NCBI RefSeq assembly: GCF_001045465.1
Contig: NZ_LFND01000001.1
Location: 310,001-374,000, forward strand
Source of the DNA: Chryseobacterium angstadtii
GTDB taxonomy: Bacteria > Bacteroidota > Bacteroidia > Flavobacteriales > Weeksellaceae
Direction: 5' to 3'
Length of the DNA stretch: 64,000 bases
Shown: one piece after another, positions 54,274-63,010 of the stretch
Layout: every line of letters starts with the position of its first letter
Numbering within the stretch: position 1 is the first letter of the stretch
The notes under the pieces: model-generated
Database searches by the model: none
Told to the model about the DNA's origin: nothing
Seen by the model: the letters and a program-made list of their open reading frames with translations, nothing else
Position numbers and translations under genes: made by a program

Positions 54274-56070
54274 ATGTGTGGAATAGCAGGAATCATAAGC
54301 AGTAATGCCAGAAACTACAGGAACGAGATCCAGAAAATGACGGATTCTCTGATACACCGTGGTCCCGATTCATCACATTTTGAATTTTATGACAATGCGG
54401 CTCTGGGCCATCGCAGGCTTTCCATTATAGATCTGTCTGAAAATGGTAAGCAGCCTATGTTTTCAAATACCGGAAATGAATGTATTGTCCTTAATGGTGA
54501 GATCTACGGATATCAGGACATTAAAAGAAAATATGCAGATTATCCTTATCACGGAGAATCCGATACGGAAGTGATCCTTGCCATGTACCAGAGAAAACAG
54601 GAAAACCTCATCCATGATCTTCCGGGAATGTTTGCATTTGCCGTCTGGGACGATCAGCAGCAGCAGCTTTACTGTGCCAGAGACAGGTTTGGTGAGAAAC
54701 CGTTTTATTATGCGTTCGGCAGTAATAATGAATTTATTTTTGCTTCTGAAATCAAAGCGATTCTGGCTTCAGGATTAATTCAGCCTAAAGTAAGTCCGGA
54801 AGCCCTCTCCCATTATCTTCAGTATGGCTATGTAAGCACTTATCAAAGTATCTACAGTAATATTTTCACCCTTCCGCCAGCTCACCAACTGGTCTGGAAA
54901 GACGGAAAAATTACGGTTTCCCGCTACTACAGCCTTCCTGCAAAAGACAGAACCATCAGTTTATCCGAAGCTAAGGAAGAATTTCTTTACCTCCTTAAAA
55001 ATGCAGTCAAAAAACAGCTTATTGCAGATGTAGAAGTAGGAAGCTTTCTGAGCGGAGGCCTGGATTCTTCTTCGGTAGTGGCTCTGGTGGATGAATTTCT
55101 TCCCCATCAGACAACCATCAGCTTTGGATATGACCATAAAGACAATGAGCTGAAATATGCCAAAGAAATTGCCGATAAATACAATACCAATCATATAGAA
55201 GTTCATGAGAAAAAAGAAGACCTTGTTGCATCCCTGCTGAAGATCTCCCCTTTTTTTGACGAGCCTTTTGCAGATGCTTCTTTTATTCCCCATTATGAAA
55301 TATGCAAATATGCCAAAGAAAATCTCACCGTAGTATTATCCGGTGATGTAGGTGATGAGCTTTTCGGCGGCTATCATTTCTATACAGTTGAAAATAAACT
55401 GAGAAATCATTTCAGTTATAAAAATATGGTGGCTCAGTTTGGACTGAAGCTCTATAAAAAAGTAAGGCCCACGTCTTATCTCACCCAGAAAAACCTGGAA
55501 TATTCTTCTGTCATGGATTTCCATCTGAACTCCGTGAGAAATGCATTTAACAGAAAAGAACGGGCTCTTCTAGGCATTACCGCAGATTATCTTCAGTATT
55601 ACAGTTTTCAGCCTGATCCGGACTCTCTGAACGATATTATGAGAGTGGATCTGGAAAACTATGTCCCTGCCAATATGATGGTAAAATCCGACAGAATGGC
55701 TATGGCCAATTCACTGGAAGTAAGGACGCCATTCCTTGATCTTGATTTTGCAGAATTCTGTATTCAACTGCCTGACCAGCTGAAACTGGATGAAAAAAAT
55801 GACAAGATCATCCTTCGTGAAGCGATGGGATCCTACTGGACGGAAACTATCAGAAAACGTCACAAACAGGGATTCGGGCTGGGTGTTAAAAACTGGTTTG
55901 AGGAAGAAAATCTGATGAATCTTTCCAATGATCTGCTTAAAAATTCCAATCATAAGATATTCAATTTCATAGATTATAAAGCCACCCAGCAATTTCTGAA
56001 TAAGGATGAGAAACACTGGAATTTGCTGCAGCTTACGCTTTGGGCGGAGAATAATCAGATTCACTTTTAG
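54274..56070 (+). CDS. asnB: Asparagine synthase (glutamine-hydrolysing)-type amidotransferase
   Basis: The product has 598 residues. The N-terminal glutaminase domain starts at Cys2 (MCGIAGI), with the conserved HRGPDSS, GHRRLSIIDL and NGEIY. The synthetase domain has the PP-loop SGGLDSS (260-266) and the later SGDVGDELFGGYHFY. In amino-acid metabolism it makes asparagine, but AsnB homologues inside O-antigen or capsule loci are known to amidate uronic acids. With Ugd at the front of this locus, amidation of a glucuronate-derived sugar is a reasonable guess; a normal housekeeping role cannot be excluded. Confidence 0.93.
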   Translation: MCGIAGIISSNARNYRNEIQKMTDSLIHRGPDSSHFEFYDNAALGHRRLSIIDLSENGKQPMFSNTGNECIVLNGEIYGYQDIKRKYADYPYHGESDTEVILAMYQRKQENLIHDLPGMFAFAVWDDQQQQLYCARDRFGEKPFYYAFGSNNEFIFASEIKAILASGLIQPKVSPEALSHYLQYGYVSTYQSIYSNIFTLPPAHQLVWKDGKITVSRYYSLPAKDRTISLSEAKEEFLYLLKNAVKKQLIADVEVGSFLSGGLDSSSVVALVDEFLPHQTTISFGYDHKDNELKYAKEIADKYNTNHIEVHEKKEDLVASLLKISPFFDEPFADASFIPHYEICKYAKENLTVVLSGDVGDELFGGYHFYTVENKLRNHFSYKNMVAQFGLKLYKKVRPTSYLTQKNLEYSSVMDFHLNSVRNAFNRKERALLGITADYLQYYSFQPDPDSLNDIMRVDLENYVPANMMVKSDRMAMANSLEVRTPFLDLDFAEFCIQLPDQLKLDEKNDKIILREAMGSYWTETIRKRHKQGFGLGVKNWFEEENLMNLSNDLLKNSNHKIFNFIDYKATQQFLNKDEKHWNLLQLTLWAENNQIHF

Positions 56071-56124
56071 TATAAAATTATTTCTTTATTTTTAATACTA
56101 ATACAAATCATAAAAACTATTTAT

Positions 56125-56943
56125 ATGCCCAGCTATTTAAAATCCATTCAAAGTATTTTTTTTCAGGAGGGATTAATGAGTTTTATCAAAAGAAAGTTCA
56201 ATATTTCCTATCTTGATAATCGGAAGCTTTTTACTATTAATTATAATAACAGAAAAACGAAAATCTATCTGAATAAAAAATTCGGATATGTTGATTTCTA
56301 TATTTTTGAAAATGGAATTTATGAAAAGTATATTATTGATGATATAAGATCGGTTCTTACCAAAGACAAGGTTTTATTAGATATCGGAGCCAATATCGGG
56401 CAGCACAGTTTGCTTCTTTCCCCTTATTGCAAACAGATTTATGCATTTGAGCCTATTCCTGATGTTTACCATGAGTTTAATGAAAGCATCAAACAAAATA
56501 ACTTCCGGAATATTAAGCTTTTTAATTGCGCTGTGGGTAATTCTTCAGAAGTAAAATCTTTTAATTATGTAGTTGGGCATGCCGGAATGAGTTCATTTGT
56601 CGCAACGAAGAATCCAGGGCAAAAAAAAATAAATGTTCAGATTGAACCTTTAGAAAAAATGATCAATGATGCAAAGTTTGATGTTGTGAAAATGGATGTT
56701 GAAGGATACGAAGCTATCGTTATATTGGGAAATAAAGATATTTTCTTAAAAAACAGGCCTGTTTTCTTTTTAGAATTTTGCCCGTCTGCCATTGATGAAC
56801 TGAAAGAGCATTCTTCCCGTGATTTATTACAGTTCTTCTTTGATCATCATTTTAAAATATACAGCAGAGTGCTTAATAAAGAATTTCACCACATAGAATC
56901 TGAGCTTTTTGTTAATGACAATCTAATAATTACACCCATATAA
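56125..56943 (+). CDS. FkbM-family methyltransferase
   Basis: The product has 272 residues. It is SAM-dependent and predicted to methylate a hydroxyl of a sugar. The SAM site is VLLDIGANIGQHSLL (84-98) and YAFEPIPDVYHEF, followed by FDVVKMDVEGYEAIVILG, the FkbM signature. It has no signal or membrane segment. It lies between asnB and the row of related transferases, 54 bases after asnB. It may set a terminal O-methyl group that ends chain growth, in line with the Wzt extension; this is inference. Confidence 0.88.
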   Translation: MPSYLKSIQSIFFQEGLMSFIKRKFNISYLDNRKLFTINYNNRKTKIYLNKKFGYVDFYIFENGIYEKYIIDDIRSVLTKDKVLLDIGANIGQHSLLLSPYCKQIYAFEPIPDVYHEFNESIKQNNFRNIKLFNCAVGNSSEVKSFNYVVGHAGMSSFVATKNPGQKKINVQIEPLEKMINDAKFDVVKMDVEGYEAIVILGNKDIFLKNRPVFFLEFCPSAIDELKEHSSRDLLQFFFDHHFKIYSRVLNKEFHHIESELFVNDNLIITPI

Positions 56944-56945
56944 CA

Positions 56946-57881
56946 ATGACAATATCTGTCATCATACCTGTTTACAATGCTGCCGGTTTTCTGGAAAAGG
57001 CGGTGAATTCTGCGGCACAATTTGAGGAAGTAAGGGAAATTATTCTGGCTGAAGACCGGTCTACAGACGGTTCACTGGAAATCTGCAGGAAATTGGCTTC
57101 CGAAATCCCGAAAGTAAAGCTGTTTCAGCATCCCAACGGAGAAAACCGTGGTGCCGGTGCGTCAAGAAATCTAGGGATAGACAAAGCTACAAGTGATTTC
57201 ATTGCATTTCTGGATGCCGATGATTATTACCTTCCGAATAGATTTGATGCTGAAAAGGAATTATTCAATGAAGCTCATATAGATGGGGTATTTGGTGCTA
57301 TCGGCACGGAATATTTAACCGAAAAAGGAAAGCAGGAATTTGAGTCTAAATTTAAAGAGGTTTCTTTAAGTACCGTCAACTATCCTGCGGAGGGAGAAGA
57401 AGTATTCAGAGGACTTTTAAGTTTAACACCTAAAACTTTCGGTACTTCTTTTCACCTGAATTCACTTACCTTGAGAAGAAGTTCACTGGAATCTCACAAA
57501 ATCCGTTTCAATGAATCTCTGCGGGTTCATCAGGACACGGAACTGATTATCAGGCTCGCCTATCATTGCTGCTTAAAAACAGGAATTATAGACCGTGCAA
57601 TTGCTATACGAGGAATTCATGATGACAACAGAATTACAAAAATCATAAGATACAGCCCGCAATATAACCAGAGACAGCACCTTTACTGGGGATCTCTGTA
57701 CCGTTGGGCGGTGGCCAATAAGATTCCTGATGAGTATAAAAAAAGAATCTATCTGGTATATAAATCGTTTGATCTGTCATTAAAAAAAGGTCTGTCTAAA
57801 TACGGCAGCATCCTTTTAGAAATCCTCAAAAATCCGGAAATCGCGAAAACCAAGTACCGCTTTACCTATTACAACAGATAA
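56946..57881 (+). CDS. Family 2 glycosyltransferase, first of four paralogs
   Basis: The product has 311 residues. The motifs are ISVIIPVYNAAGFLEKAVNSAAQF, LAEDRSTDGSLE (nucleotide-binding), GAGASRNLGIDKATS and the metal-binding DADDYYLPNRFDAE. RVHQDTELIIRLAY carries the candidate base, followed by RGIHDDNRITK. It is most like the next gene, and both share FGTxFxLxxLTxRxSxLE and the tail KTKYRFTYY. Two bases separate its stop from the next start. Confidence 0.9.
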   Translation: MTISVIIPVYNAAGFLEKAVNSAAQFEEVREIILAEDRSTDGSLEICRKLASEIPKVKLFQHPNGENRGAGASRNLGIDKATSDFIAFLDADDYYLPNRFDAEKELFNEAHIDGVFGAIGTEYLTEKGKQEFESKFKEVSLSTVNYPAEGEEVFRGLLSLTPKTFGTSFHLNSLTLRRSSLESHKIRFNESLRVHQDTELIIRLAYHCCLKTGIIDRAIAIRGIHDDNRITKIIRYSPQYNQRQHLYWGSLYRWAVANKIPDEYKKRIYLVYKSFDLSLKKGLSKYGSILLEILKNPEIAKTKYRFTYYNR

Positions 57882-57883
57882 TC

Positions 57884-58819
57884 ATGAAGATATCAGTCAT
57901 CATTCCTGTATACAATGCCGAAAAATATGTTTCTAAAGCTGTGGAATCTGCTCTACAGTTTGAAGAAGTGTATGAAGTGATTCTGATAGAAGATCAATCT
58001 CCGGACAATGCACTTATGGTTTGCCGGAAACTTGCAGAAAAAGAGGAAAGGGTGAAACTTTTCCAGCATCCGGATAAAGGAAATCATGGTGCTGGCGCAT
58101 CAAGAAATTTGGGAATAGAAAAATCTAACGGAGATTTCATCGCTTTTCTGGACGCAGACGATTATTTCCTGCCGAACAGATTTGATGCTGAAAGAACTTT
58201 TTTCAAAAGCCCTGAAATAGATGGAGTTTTCAATGCTATCGGTACGGAATTTCTGACTGAAAAAGGGAAAGAAGAATTTTTATCAAATATCAATGACCCG
58301 CATCTCCTGACAGTCAATTATGCAGCGGAAGGCAGAGAAGTTTTTAAAGGGCTGTTGGGGCAGACTCCAAGAGTTTTCGGTACATTTTTCACTCTGGATG
58401 CACTTACGGTAAGAACATCTGCGCTTGAGAAAAGCGGCCTTACATTCAATGAAGATTTACGGGTTCATCAGGATTCTGATTTCATCATTAAACTCGCTTA
58501 TCACTGTCATTTAAAATCCGGGATTATAGATGAGGCGGTGGCGGTACGCGGTATGCATGATGACAACAGAATTACCAAAATCTCCAAATATTCTCCTCAA
58601 TACAACCAGAAGCAATTTCTTTTCTGGAACTCTTTATATGTATGGTCCCAGGAAAACAAACTGGATCCGGATACCAAACGGCACATCACTTTGCAAAAAA
58701 GGGCTTTTGAGCTTTCTGTAAAAAAAGGATTCTCTAAAGCTGCACTGCTATTGGCTGCCATTTTTAAAGATCCCAAAATTTTAAAAACCAAGTACCGATT
58801 TACCTACCTCCAATCATGA
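57884..58819 (+). CDS. Family 2 glycosyltransferase, second of four paralogs
   Basis: The product has 311 residues, the same as its upstream neighbour. It has ISVIIPVYNAEKYVSKAVESALQF, LIEDQSPDNA in place of the DGS motif, GAGASRNLGIEKSNG, DADDYFLPNRFDAE, RVHQDSDFIIKLAY and RGMHDDNRITK. The pair looks like a recent tandem duplication. Its stop codon overlaps the start of the acyltransferase gene by four bases (ATGA), so the two are translationally coupled. Confidence 0.9.
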   Translation: MKISVIIPVYNAEKYVSKAVESALQFEEVYEVILIEDQSPDNALMVCRKLAEKEERVKLFQHPDKGNHGAGASRNLGIEKSNGDFIAFLDADDYFLPNRFDAERTFFKSPEIDGVFNAIGTEFLTEKGKEEFLSNINDPHLLTVNYAAEGREVFKGLLGQTPRVFGTFFTLDALTVRTSALEKSGLTFNEDLRVHQDSDFIIKLAYHCHLKSGIIDEAVAVRGMHDDNRITKISKYSPQYNQKQFLFWNSLYVWSQENKLDPDTKRHITLQKRAFELSVKKGFSKAALLLAAIFKDPKILKTKYRFTYLQS

Positions 58820-59814
58820 AACTGAACAATCTACAAATATTAAGAGGCATAGCTGCCCTGCTGGTGTGCTGCTTCCATTTCCTTGAATATATCAATTTTA
58901 AGGATTTGCGTCTTGGTGATATCTTATTTAAAAGAGGAAGTATCGGGGTCAGTGTTTTCTTTGTGATCAGCGGGTTTATCATGGCTTTTACAACATTAAA
59001 AAAAGATTTCAGCATTAATACTTCCAGGGAAGTTATTTTATTTTACAAACGGAGAATTATCAGAATTGTTCCGCTTTATTTTTTGCTCACCGGAGCCTGG
59101 ATGGTTGTGGGAGGAACTTTGATGGTGTATTTCCAGGGAGAAGGTTTATCCAGACTGATTCATTCCATTTTTTTTCTGCCCCAGAAAAATACTTTCCCTG
59201 TACTTTATCTGGGCTGGTCTCTTAATTATGAAATGTTTTTCTACCTGATATTCGGTATCGCTCTGGTATTCAGAAAAGGAAGGTATATTTTTATTGCTGC
59301 ATTTTTTATTCTTACTTATGTAGCGGGGCTGTTCTACCCCACTGAAAGTTATTATCTGAAAATGATTTCCAGTCCCCTGAACTTATATTTTGTGGCAGGA
59401 ATTGTTTTTGCTCTTTTACTGGACAAATTTACGATCAGTAAAAAATGGGCAGTTGTTTTATCTGTCATTGGTATTTTGTCGTTTTCAGCCGTTTTATTTA
59501 GCTTCATAACGATATCAAACAGTCTACTCATGTTGCTGATTGTATCATCATTTGTATTTACATTTTTACTATTCGATTATACATTTCACTTAAAAGGGAA
59601 TAAATTCTTAATATTTTTAGGTGATATCTCATATTCATTGTATCTTTCACATCCTTTTGTAGAATTATTCTTCAGAAGATTCAAAGTAGAAGGATACATC
59701 AACATTCCTTATTTTGTATTAAAACTCATGATTGTCATTGCTGTTGCCGCATTTTTATATTATTTTGTAGAGAAAAAAATAACTGAATATTTAAAGCACA
59801 GATTTAATGCTTAA
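58816..59814 (+). CDS. Acyltransferase family 3 protein
   Basis: The product has 332 residues and about ten membrane segments. It starts NNLQILRGIAALLVCCFHFLEYI, the hallmark of the Acyl_transf_3 family (OafA, NodX type), with RGSIGVSVFFVISGFIM next, and LGWSLNYEMFFYLIF and SYSLYLSHPFVELFF further on. Such proteins acylate polysaccharide sugars in or across the inner membrane, usually with acetyl groups. It is inserted between the second and third members of the paralogous transferase row. Confidence 0.92.
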   Translation: MKLNNLQILRGIAALLVCCFHFLEYINFKDLRLGDILFKRGSIGVSVFFVISGFIMAFTTLKKDFSINTSREVILFYKRRIIRIVPLYFLLTGAWMVVGGTLMVYFQGEGLSRLIHSIFFLPQKNTFPVLYLGWSLNYEMFFYLIFGIALVFRKGRYIFIAAFFILTYVAGLFYPTESYYLKMISSPLNLYFVAGIVFALLLDKFTISKKWAVVLSVIGILSFSAVLFSFITISNSLLMLLIVSSFVFTFLLFDYTFHLKGNKFLIFLGDISYSLYLSHPFVELFFRRFKVEGYINIPYFVLKLMIVIAVAAFLYYFVEKKITEYLKHRFNA

Positions 59815-59868
59815 ATGAGGCAGTATCATTTGAATTATAAACACGAATATTATTTTAATTGTTCAAAA

Positions 59869-60831
59869 ATGAAGATGAAAATATCAGTAATTATCCCTGT
59901 TTACAATGCAGAAAAATTTGTTTCTCAGGCTGTAGAATCTGCATTGCAATTTGAAGAAGTATATGAAGTTATTCTGATAGAGGACAAATCTCCCGACAAT
60001 GCATTGCAGGTATGCCAGCAGCTTACCGAAAAGTATGAAAGGGTAAAGCTTTATCAGCATCCGGACAAAGGAAATCATGGAGCCGGGCCCACCAGAAATC
60101 TGGGAATGACAAAAGCAACCGGTGATTTTCTGGCATTTCTGGATGCCGACGACTATTATCTGCCTAACCGCTTCGACGCAGAAAAAGTACTCTTCGAAGA
60201 TTCTGATGTGGAAGGGGTGTATGGAGCGCTTGGTGTACACTACTATTCAGATAAAGCAAAAGAACAGTATTATCATCTGTTTGGAGACAGGCTTACCACA
60301 GTGTACAAAAGACATCATCCAAAAGATGTTTTCTTTGGTCAGATGCATATGCTTGGTCCTTTTGGGCTGTTCAGTATTGATGCGCTTACGATCCGCAGAG
60401 AACCCTTAGTAAAAAAAATGGATATCTGGTTCAAAGGCCATTTAAGACTTCACGAAGACACTGAATTTCTGTTCCGCTTGTCGTATTATCTGAATCTGTA
60501 TCCCGGAATTACAGATAAAGCGGTAGCCGTACGGGGTGTACACGAGAACAACAGAATTACAAAAGTAGATACCCGAATTATAAATCCGGCGATTACTAAA
60601 GGCCTTCTCTGGCAGGAAGTACACAATTGGGCAGAAAAAGAAGGCACGGTTTCGGAAGATGCCAAAATTCATATCAAAAGAATACTCCGCAGCTTTGAAA
60701 TTGCAAAAGCTCCCAAAATAAAAAAATGGCGTATGGTCATGAAATATTTAGTGACGGACTATCCCAGTATACGTTCCGGTTTGTACAATGTTAACTTCAA
60801 ACATTCTTTATTTTTTAACATAAAAAAATAA
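59869..60831 (+). CDS. Family 2 glycosyltransferase, third of four paralogs
   Basis: The product has 320 residues from the ATG at 59869 (MKMKISVIIPVYNAEKF). The ATG at 59815, directly after the previous stop, would add 18 residues without a counterpart in its paralogs, and the ATG at 59875 would match them exactly. It has LIEDKSPDNA, GAGPTRNLGMTKATG, DADDYYLPNRFDAE and RLHEDTEFLFRLSY with RGVHENNRITK. It is closest to the next gene in protein and DNA, down to the shared tail SIRSGLYNVNF. Both differ from the first two members. Confidence 0.88.
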   Translation: MKMKISVIIPVYNAEKFVSQAVESALQFEEVYEVILIEDKSPDNALQVCQQLTEKYERVKLYQHPDKGNHGAGPTRNLGMTKATGDFLAFLDADDYYLPNRFDAEKVLFEDSDVEGVYGALGVHYYSDKAKEQYYHLFGDRLTTVYKRHHPKDVFFGQMHMLGPFGLFSIDALTIRREPLVKKMDIWFKGHLRLHEDTEFLFRLSYYLNLYPGITDKAVAVRGVHENNRITKVDTRIINPAITKGLLWQEVHNWAEKEGTVSEDAKIHIKRILRSFEIAKAPKIKKWRMVMKYLVTDYPSIRSGLYNVNFKHSLFFNIKK

Positions 60832-60879
60832 TCCGGAATATGGTATGTCAGAAGACACATTAATTTTTTCCCTTCCTTA

Positions 60880-60887
60880 TATTTGTT
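60880..60887 (+). promoter_or_regulatory. -7-like element before the last glycosyltransferase
   Basis: TATATTTG in the 77-base gap fits TAnnTTTG and lies 22 bases before the ATG. A second, internal promoter is possible. The -33 region is not convincing. Confidence 0.35.
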
Positions 60888-60908
60888 ATTGCAAACTTTT
60901 AATACAAC

Positions 60909-61850
60909 ATGAAGATCTCAGTAATCATTCCCGTTTACAATGCTGAAAAATTTGTTTCTCAGGCAGTAGAGTCTGCCCTTCAGTTTGATGAAGTACATGA
61001 AGTCATTCTGATAGAGGACAAATCTCCGGACAATGCTTTGGAAGTGTGTCGGCAGCTTGTGGAAAAACATGGCAGAGTAAAGCTTTACCAACATCCGGAC
61101 AAAGGGAATCATGGAGCCGGGCCCACCAGAAATCTGGGTATAGAAAAATCTACGGGAGATTTTATTGCCTTTTTAGATGCAGATGACTATTATCTTCCCA
61201 ACCGTTTTGATGCTGAAAAAGAACTTTTTGTAAAATCTGAAGTAGAAGGAGTATATGGAGCACTGGGTGTACATTACTACTCCGAAAAAGCAAAAGAACA
61301 ATATTATCCGTTATTTGGGGATAAACTAACTACTGTTTATAAAAAACACAGCCCAAAAGATGTTTTTCTCGGGCAGATTTACATGCTGGGAAGTTTCGGC
61401 CTTTTCAGTATTGATACCCTGACTATCCGCAAGGAATCCATGATCAAAAAAATGGATCAATTATTCAGAACCAATTTAAGGCTTCATCAGGATAGCGAAT
61501 TTCTTTTCCGACTTTCTTTCTATCTTGATCTTTATCCCGGAATTTTAGATAAGGCCGTTGCCATGAGAGGTGTTCATGAAAACAACCGGATCACATTGGT
61601 AGACTCAAAAAAAATAAAACCCGCCAGTACAAAAGTCCTTTTCTGGAAAGAGGTGGACAGCTGGGCTGCCGATGAAGCAAAAATTCCGAAAAATGTAAAA
61701 CAGCATATCAGCAGGATGTACAGAAGCTTTCAGATTGCCAATGCACCTGCCCTGAAAAAATGGTCCATGATCCTGAAATACCTGATTGTGGATAATAAAA
61801 GTATCCGTTCAGGCCTTTATAATATTAATTTCAGGAACAATCTATTTTAA
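60909..61850 (+). CDS. Family 2 glycosyltransferase, fourth of four paralogs
   Basis: The product has 313 residues. Its sequence follows its neighbour nearly throughout: ISVIIPVYNAEKFVSQAVESALQF, LIEDKSPDNA, GAGPTRNLGIEKSTG, DADDYYLPNRFDAE, GVYGALGVHYYS and RLHQDSEFLFRLSF. It is the last gene of the polysaccharide locus. The gap before it is 77 bases, with TATATTTG at 60880-60887, a possible -7 element. No terminator is evident after the stop codon; degenerate repeats follow. Confidence 0.9.
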   Translation: MKISVIIPVYNAEKFVSQAVESALQFDEVHEVILIEDKSPDNALEVCRQLVEKHGRVKLYQHPDKGNHGAGPTRNLGIEKSTGDFIAFLDADDYYLPNRFDAEKELFVKSEVEGVYGALGVHYYSEKAKEQYYPLFGDKLTTVYKKHSPKDVFLGQIYMLGSFGLFSIDTLTIRKESMIKKMDQLFRTNLRLHQDSEFLFRLSFYLDLYPGILDKAVAMRGVHENNRITLVDSKKIKPASTKVLFWKEVDSWAADEAKIPKNVKQHISRMYRSFQIANAPALKKWSMILKYLIVDNKSIRSGLYNINFRNNLF

Positions 61851-61855
61851 CGTGA

Positions 61856-62070
61856 GTCCGGGATTCGTGATATGGGATATGGGTTTGAGAGTTGGAGGGT
61901 TTGAGGGTTTTAGAGTATGGAAGTTGCTGGTTACTGGTTGACAGTTATTGGTTGCTGGTTGACGGTTGCTTGCTGGATTGAAGAGCTTTACATTTACATT
62001 TCACTTGCGTAGCAAAATTGACCAATGATCTTTCTCAATCTCAGCCTTAGCCTGGAGATCTGAAATATTT
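61856..62070. repeat. Degenerate G-rich and TTGCTGG repeats, right of the polysaccharide locus
   Basis: 61856-61920 has GGGATTCG, GGGTTTGAGAGTTGGAGGG and related units. 61921-61980 has imperfect copies of TTGCTGGTTGACGG. 62030-62070 has CTCAGCCTTAGCCTGGAGATCTGAAAT, akin to the TCTGA-rich block at 35100-35205. No gene is supported in the gap. Confidence 0.6.
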
Positions 62071-62085
62071 CTATACAGAACCAGA

Positions 62086-63009
62086 TTATTTTAAATTTTT
62101 ACGGTCTCTTTTAATAGAATCTGCTATTTGTGAAGTCAGTAATTTGCCAGAGTCTTTATACATATGATTTCCGTCTACGTACACAAAATCATCAGGATGA
62201 CCGGAGAAATCATAAAATTTCACATTCTGTTTTTTAGCCAGCTCTTTCATCAGTCCATTGAATTCCGGAAACCTTTTATTTTCAAGGGTAAGAATATTTT
62301 TAGAAACCGGGATTCTTACCAGATAAACACTTCCTTTAGGCTTCAGATAATCTATAATCCCGTTGATGGCTTTCATACGCTCCTGAGACAGTGAATATCC
62401 ATACATCATCTCTTTAGTATCTTCGGTTTTCCTTGCTGTTCTGGCGGCTATGGAATCTTTGTTCATATCTACATTTACTTCCATCCATCCGTCTTTATGA
62501 AGAAAAGTATTGGATCTTCCTACGGCTTCCCGGTCAAGGTATATTCTGAACCAGCTTTTATGCAGGTTTTTGATCAGATACTCGTAGTTGGGAGACATAT
62601 CGTAAAAGTACATATTATTGAATGGAGACTCTTCTTCCGGAAAGTCTTCTTTTTTCTTCACATCATTTCTCAGAGCCAGATTCCATGGGTTTACGGTAAG
62701 GATAAAGATTCCGTTTTTAGTATCCGGATCCAGTTTTCTTTTTAAAGCTTTAAGATAAATTTCGCCGTAAGGAGAATGGACAATATTCAGTGAAAAATTG
62801 TCAAAAGGCATATCCAGCTTATTCTTCAGCACATCAGGAACAACTCCCTGTACGCTTCTGGAATCGCCCAAAATAATATTCTGAGGTTTCGGAACAGCAA
62901 AATGCATATAATTATCGTCCGTATTACTGTCTGCGTAGGAACCCAGAAGCAGCAGAACGGCCGCAATACCTATGAAATAAAATGATATTTTAAATAAAAA
63001 CTTTCCCAT
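62086..63009 (-). CDS. SGNH-like membrane-anchored protein, probable partner of the MBOAT acyltransferase
   Basis: The product has 307 residues from the ATG at 63009, one base after the MBOAT stop; ATGs at 63024 and 63051 would overlap that gene. One N-terminal membrane segment (SFYFIGIAAVLLLLGSY) anchors a periplasmic domain. That domain opens with IILGDSRSVQGV, the GDS motif of SGNH hydrolases and DltD/AlgX-like proteins, and ends with FVYVDGNHMYKDSG, holding the Asp and His of the catalytic set. Such proteins take an acyl group from the membrane partner and place it on an extracytoplasmic polymer. It may act on the polysaccharide made by the neighbouring locus; the target is not shown by the sequence. 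Confidence 0.82.
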   Translation of the reverse strand: MGKFLFKISFYFIGIAAVLLLLGSYADSNTDDNYMHFAVPKPQNIILGDSRSVQGVVPDVLKNKLDMPFDNFSLNIVHSPYGEIYLKALKRKLDPDTKNGIFILTVNPWNLALRNDVKKKEDFPEEESPFNNMYFYDMSPNYEYLIKNLHKSWFRIYLDREAVGRSNTFLHKDGWMEVNVDMNKDSIAARTARKTEDTKEMMYGYSLSQERMKAINGIIDYLKPKGSVYLVRIPVSKNILTLENKRFPEFNGLMKELAKKQNVKFYDFSGHPDDFVYVDGNHMYKDSGKLLTSQIADSIKRDRKNLK

Positions 63010-63010
63010 A

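Noticed and set aside
61921..61980. TTGCTGG-type repeat as a phase-variation tract
   Set aside because: The units are imperfect and lie downstream of a stop codon, with no promoter or reading frame for repeat number to affect.
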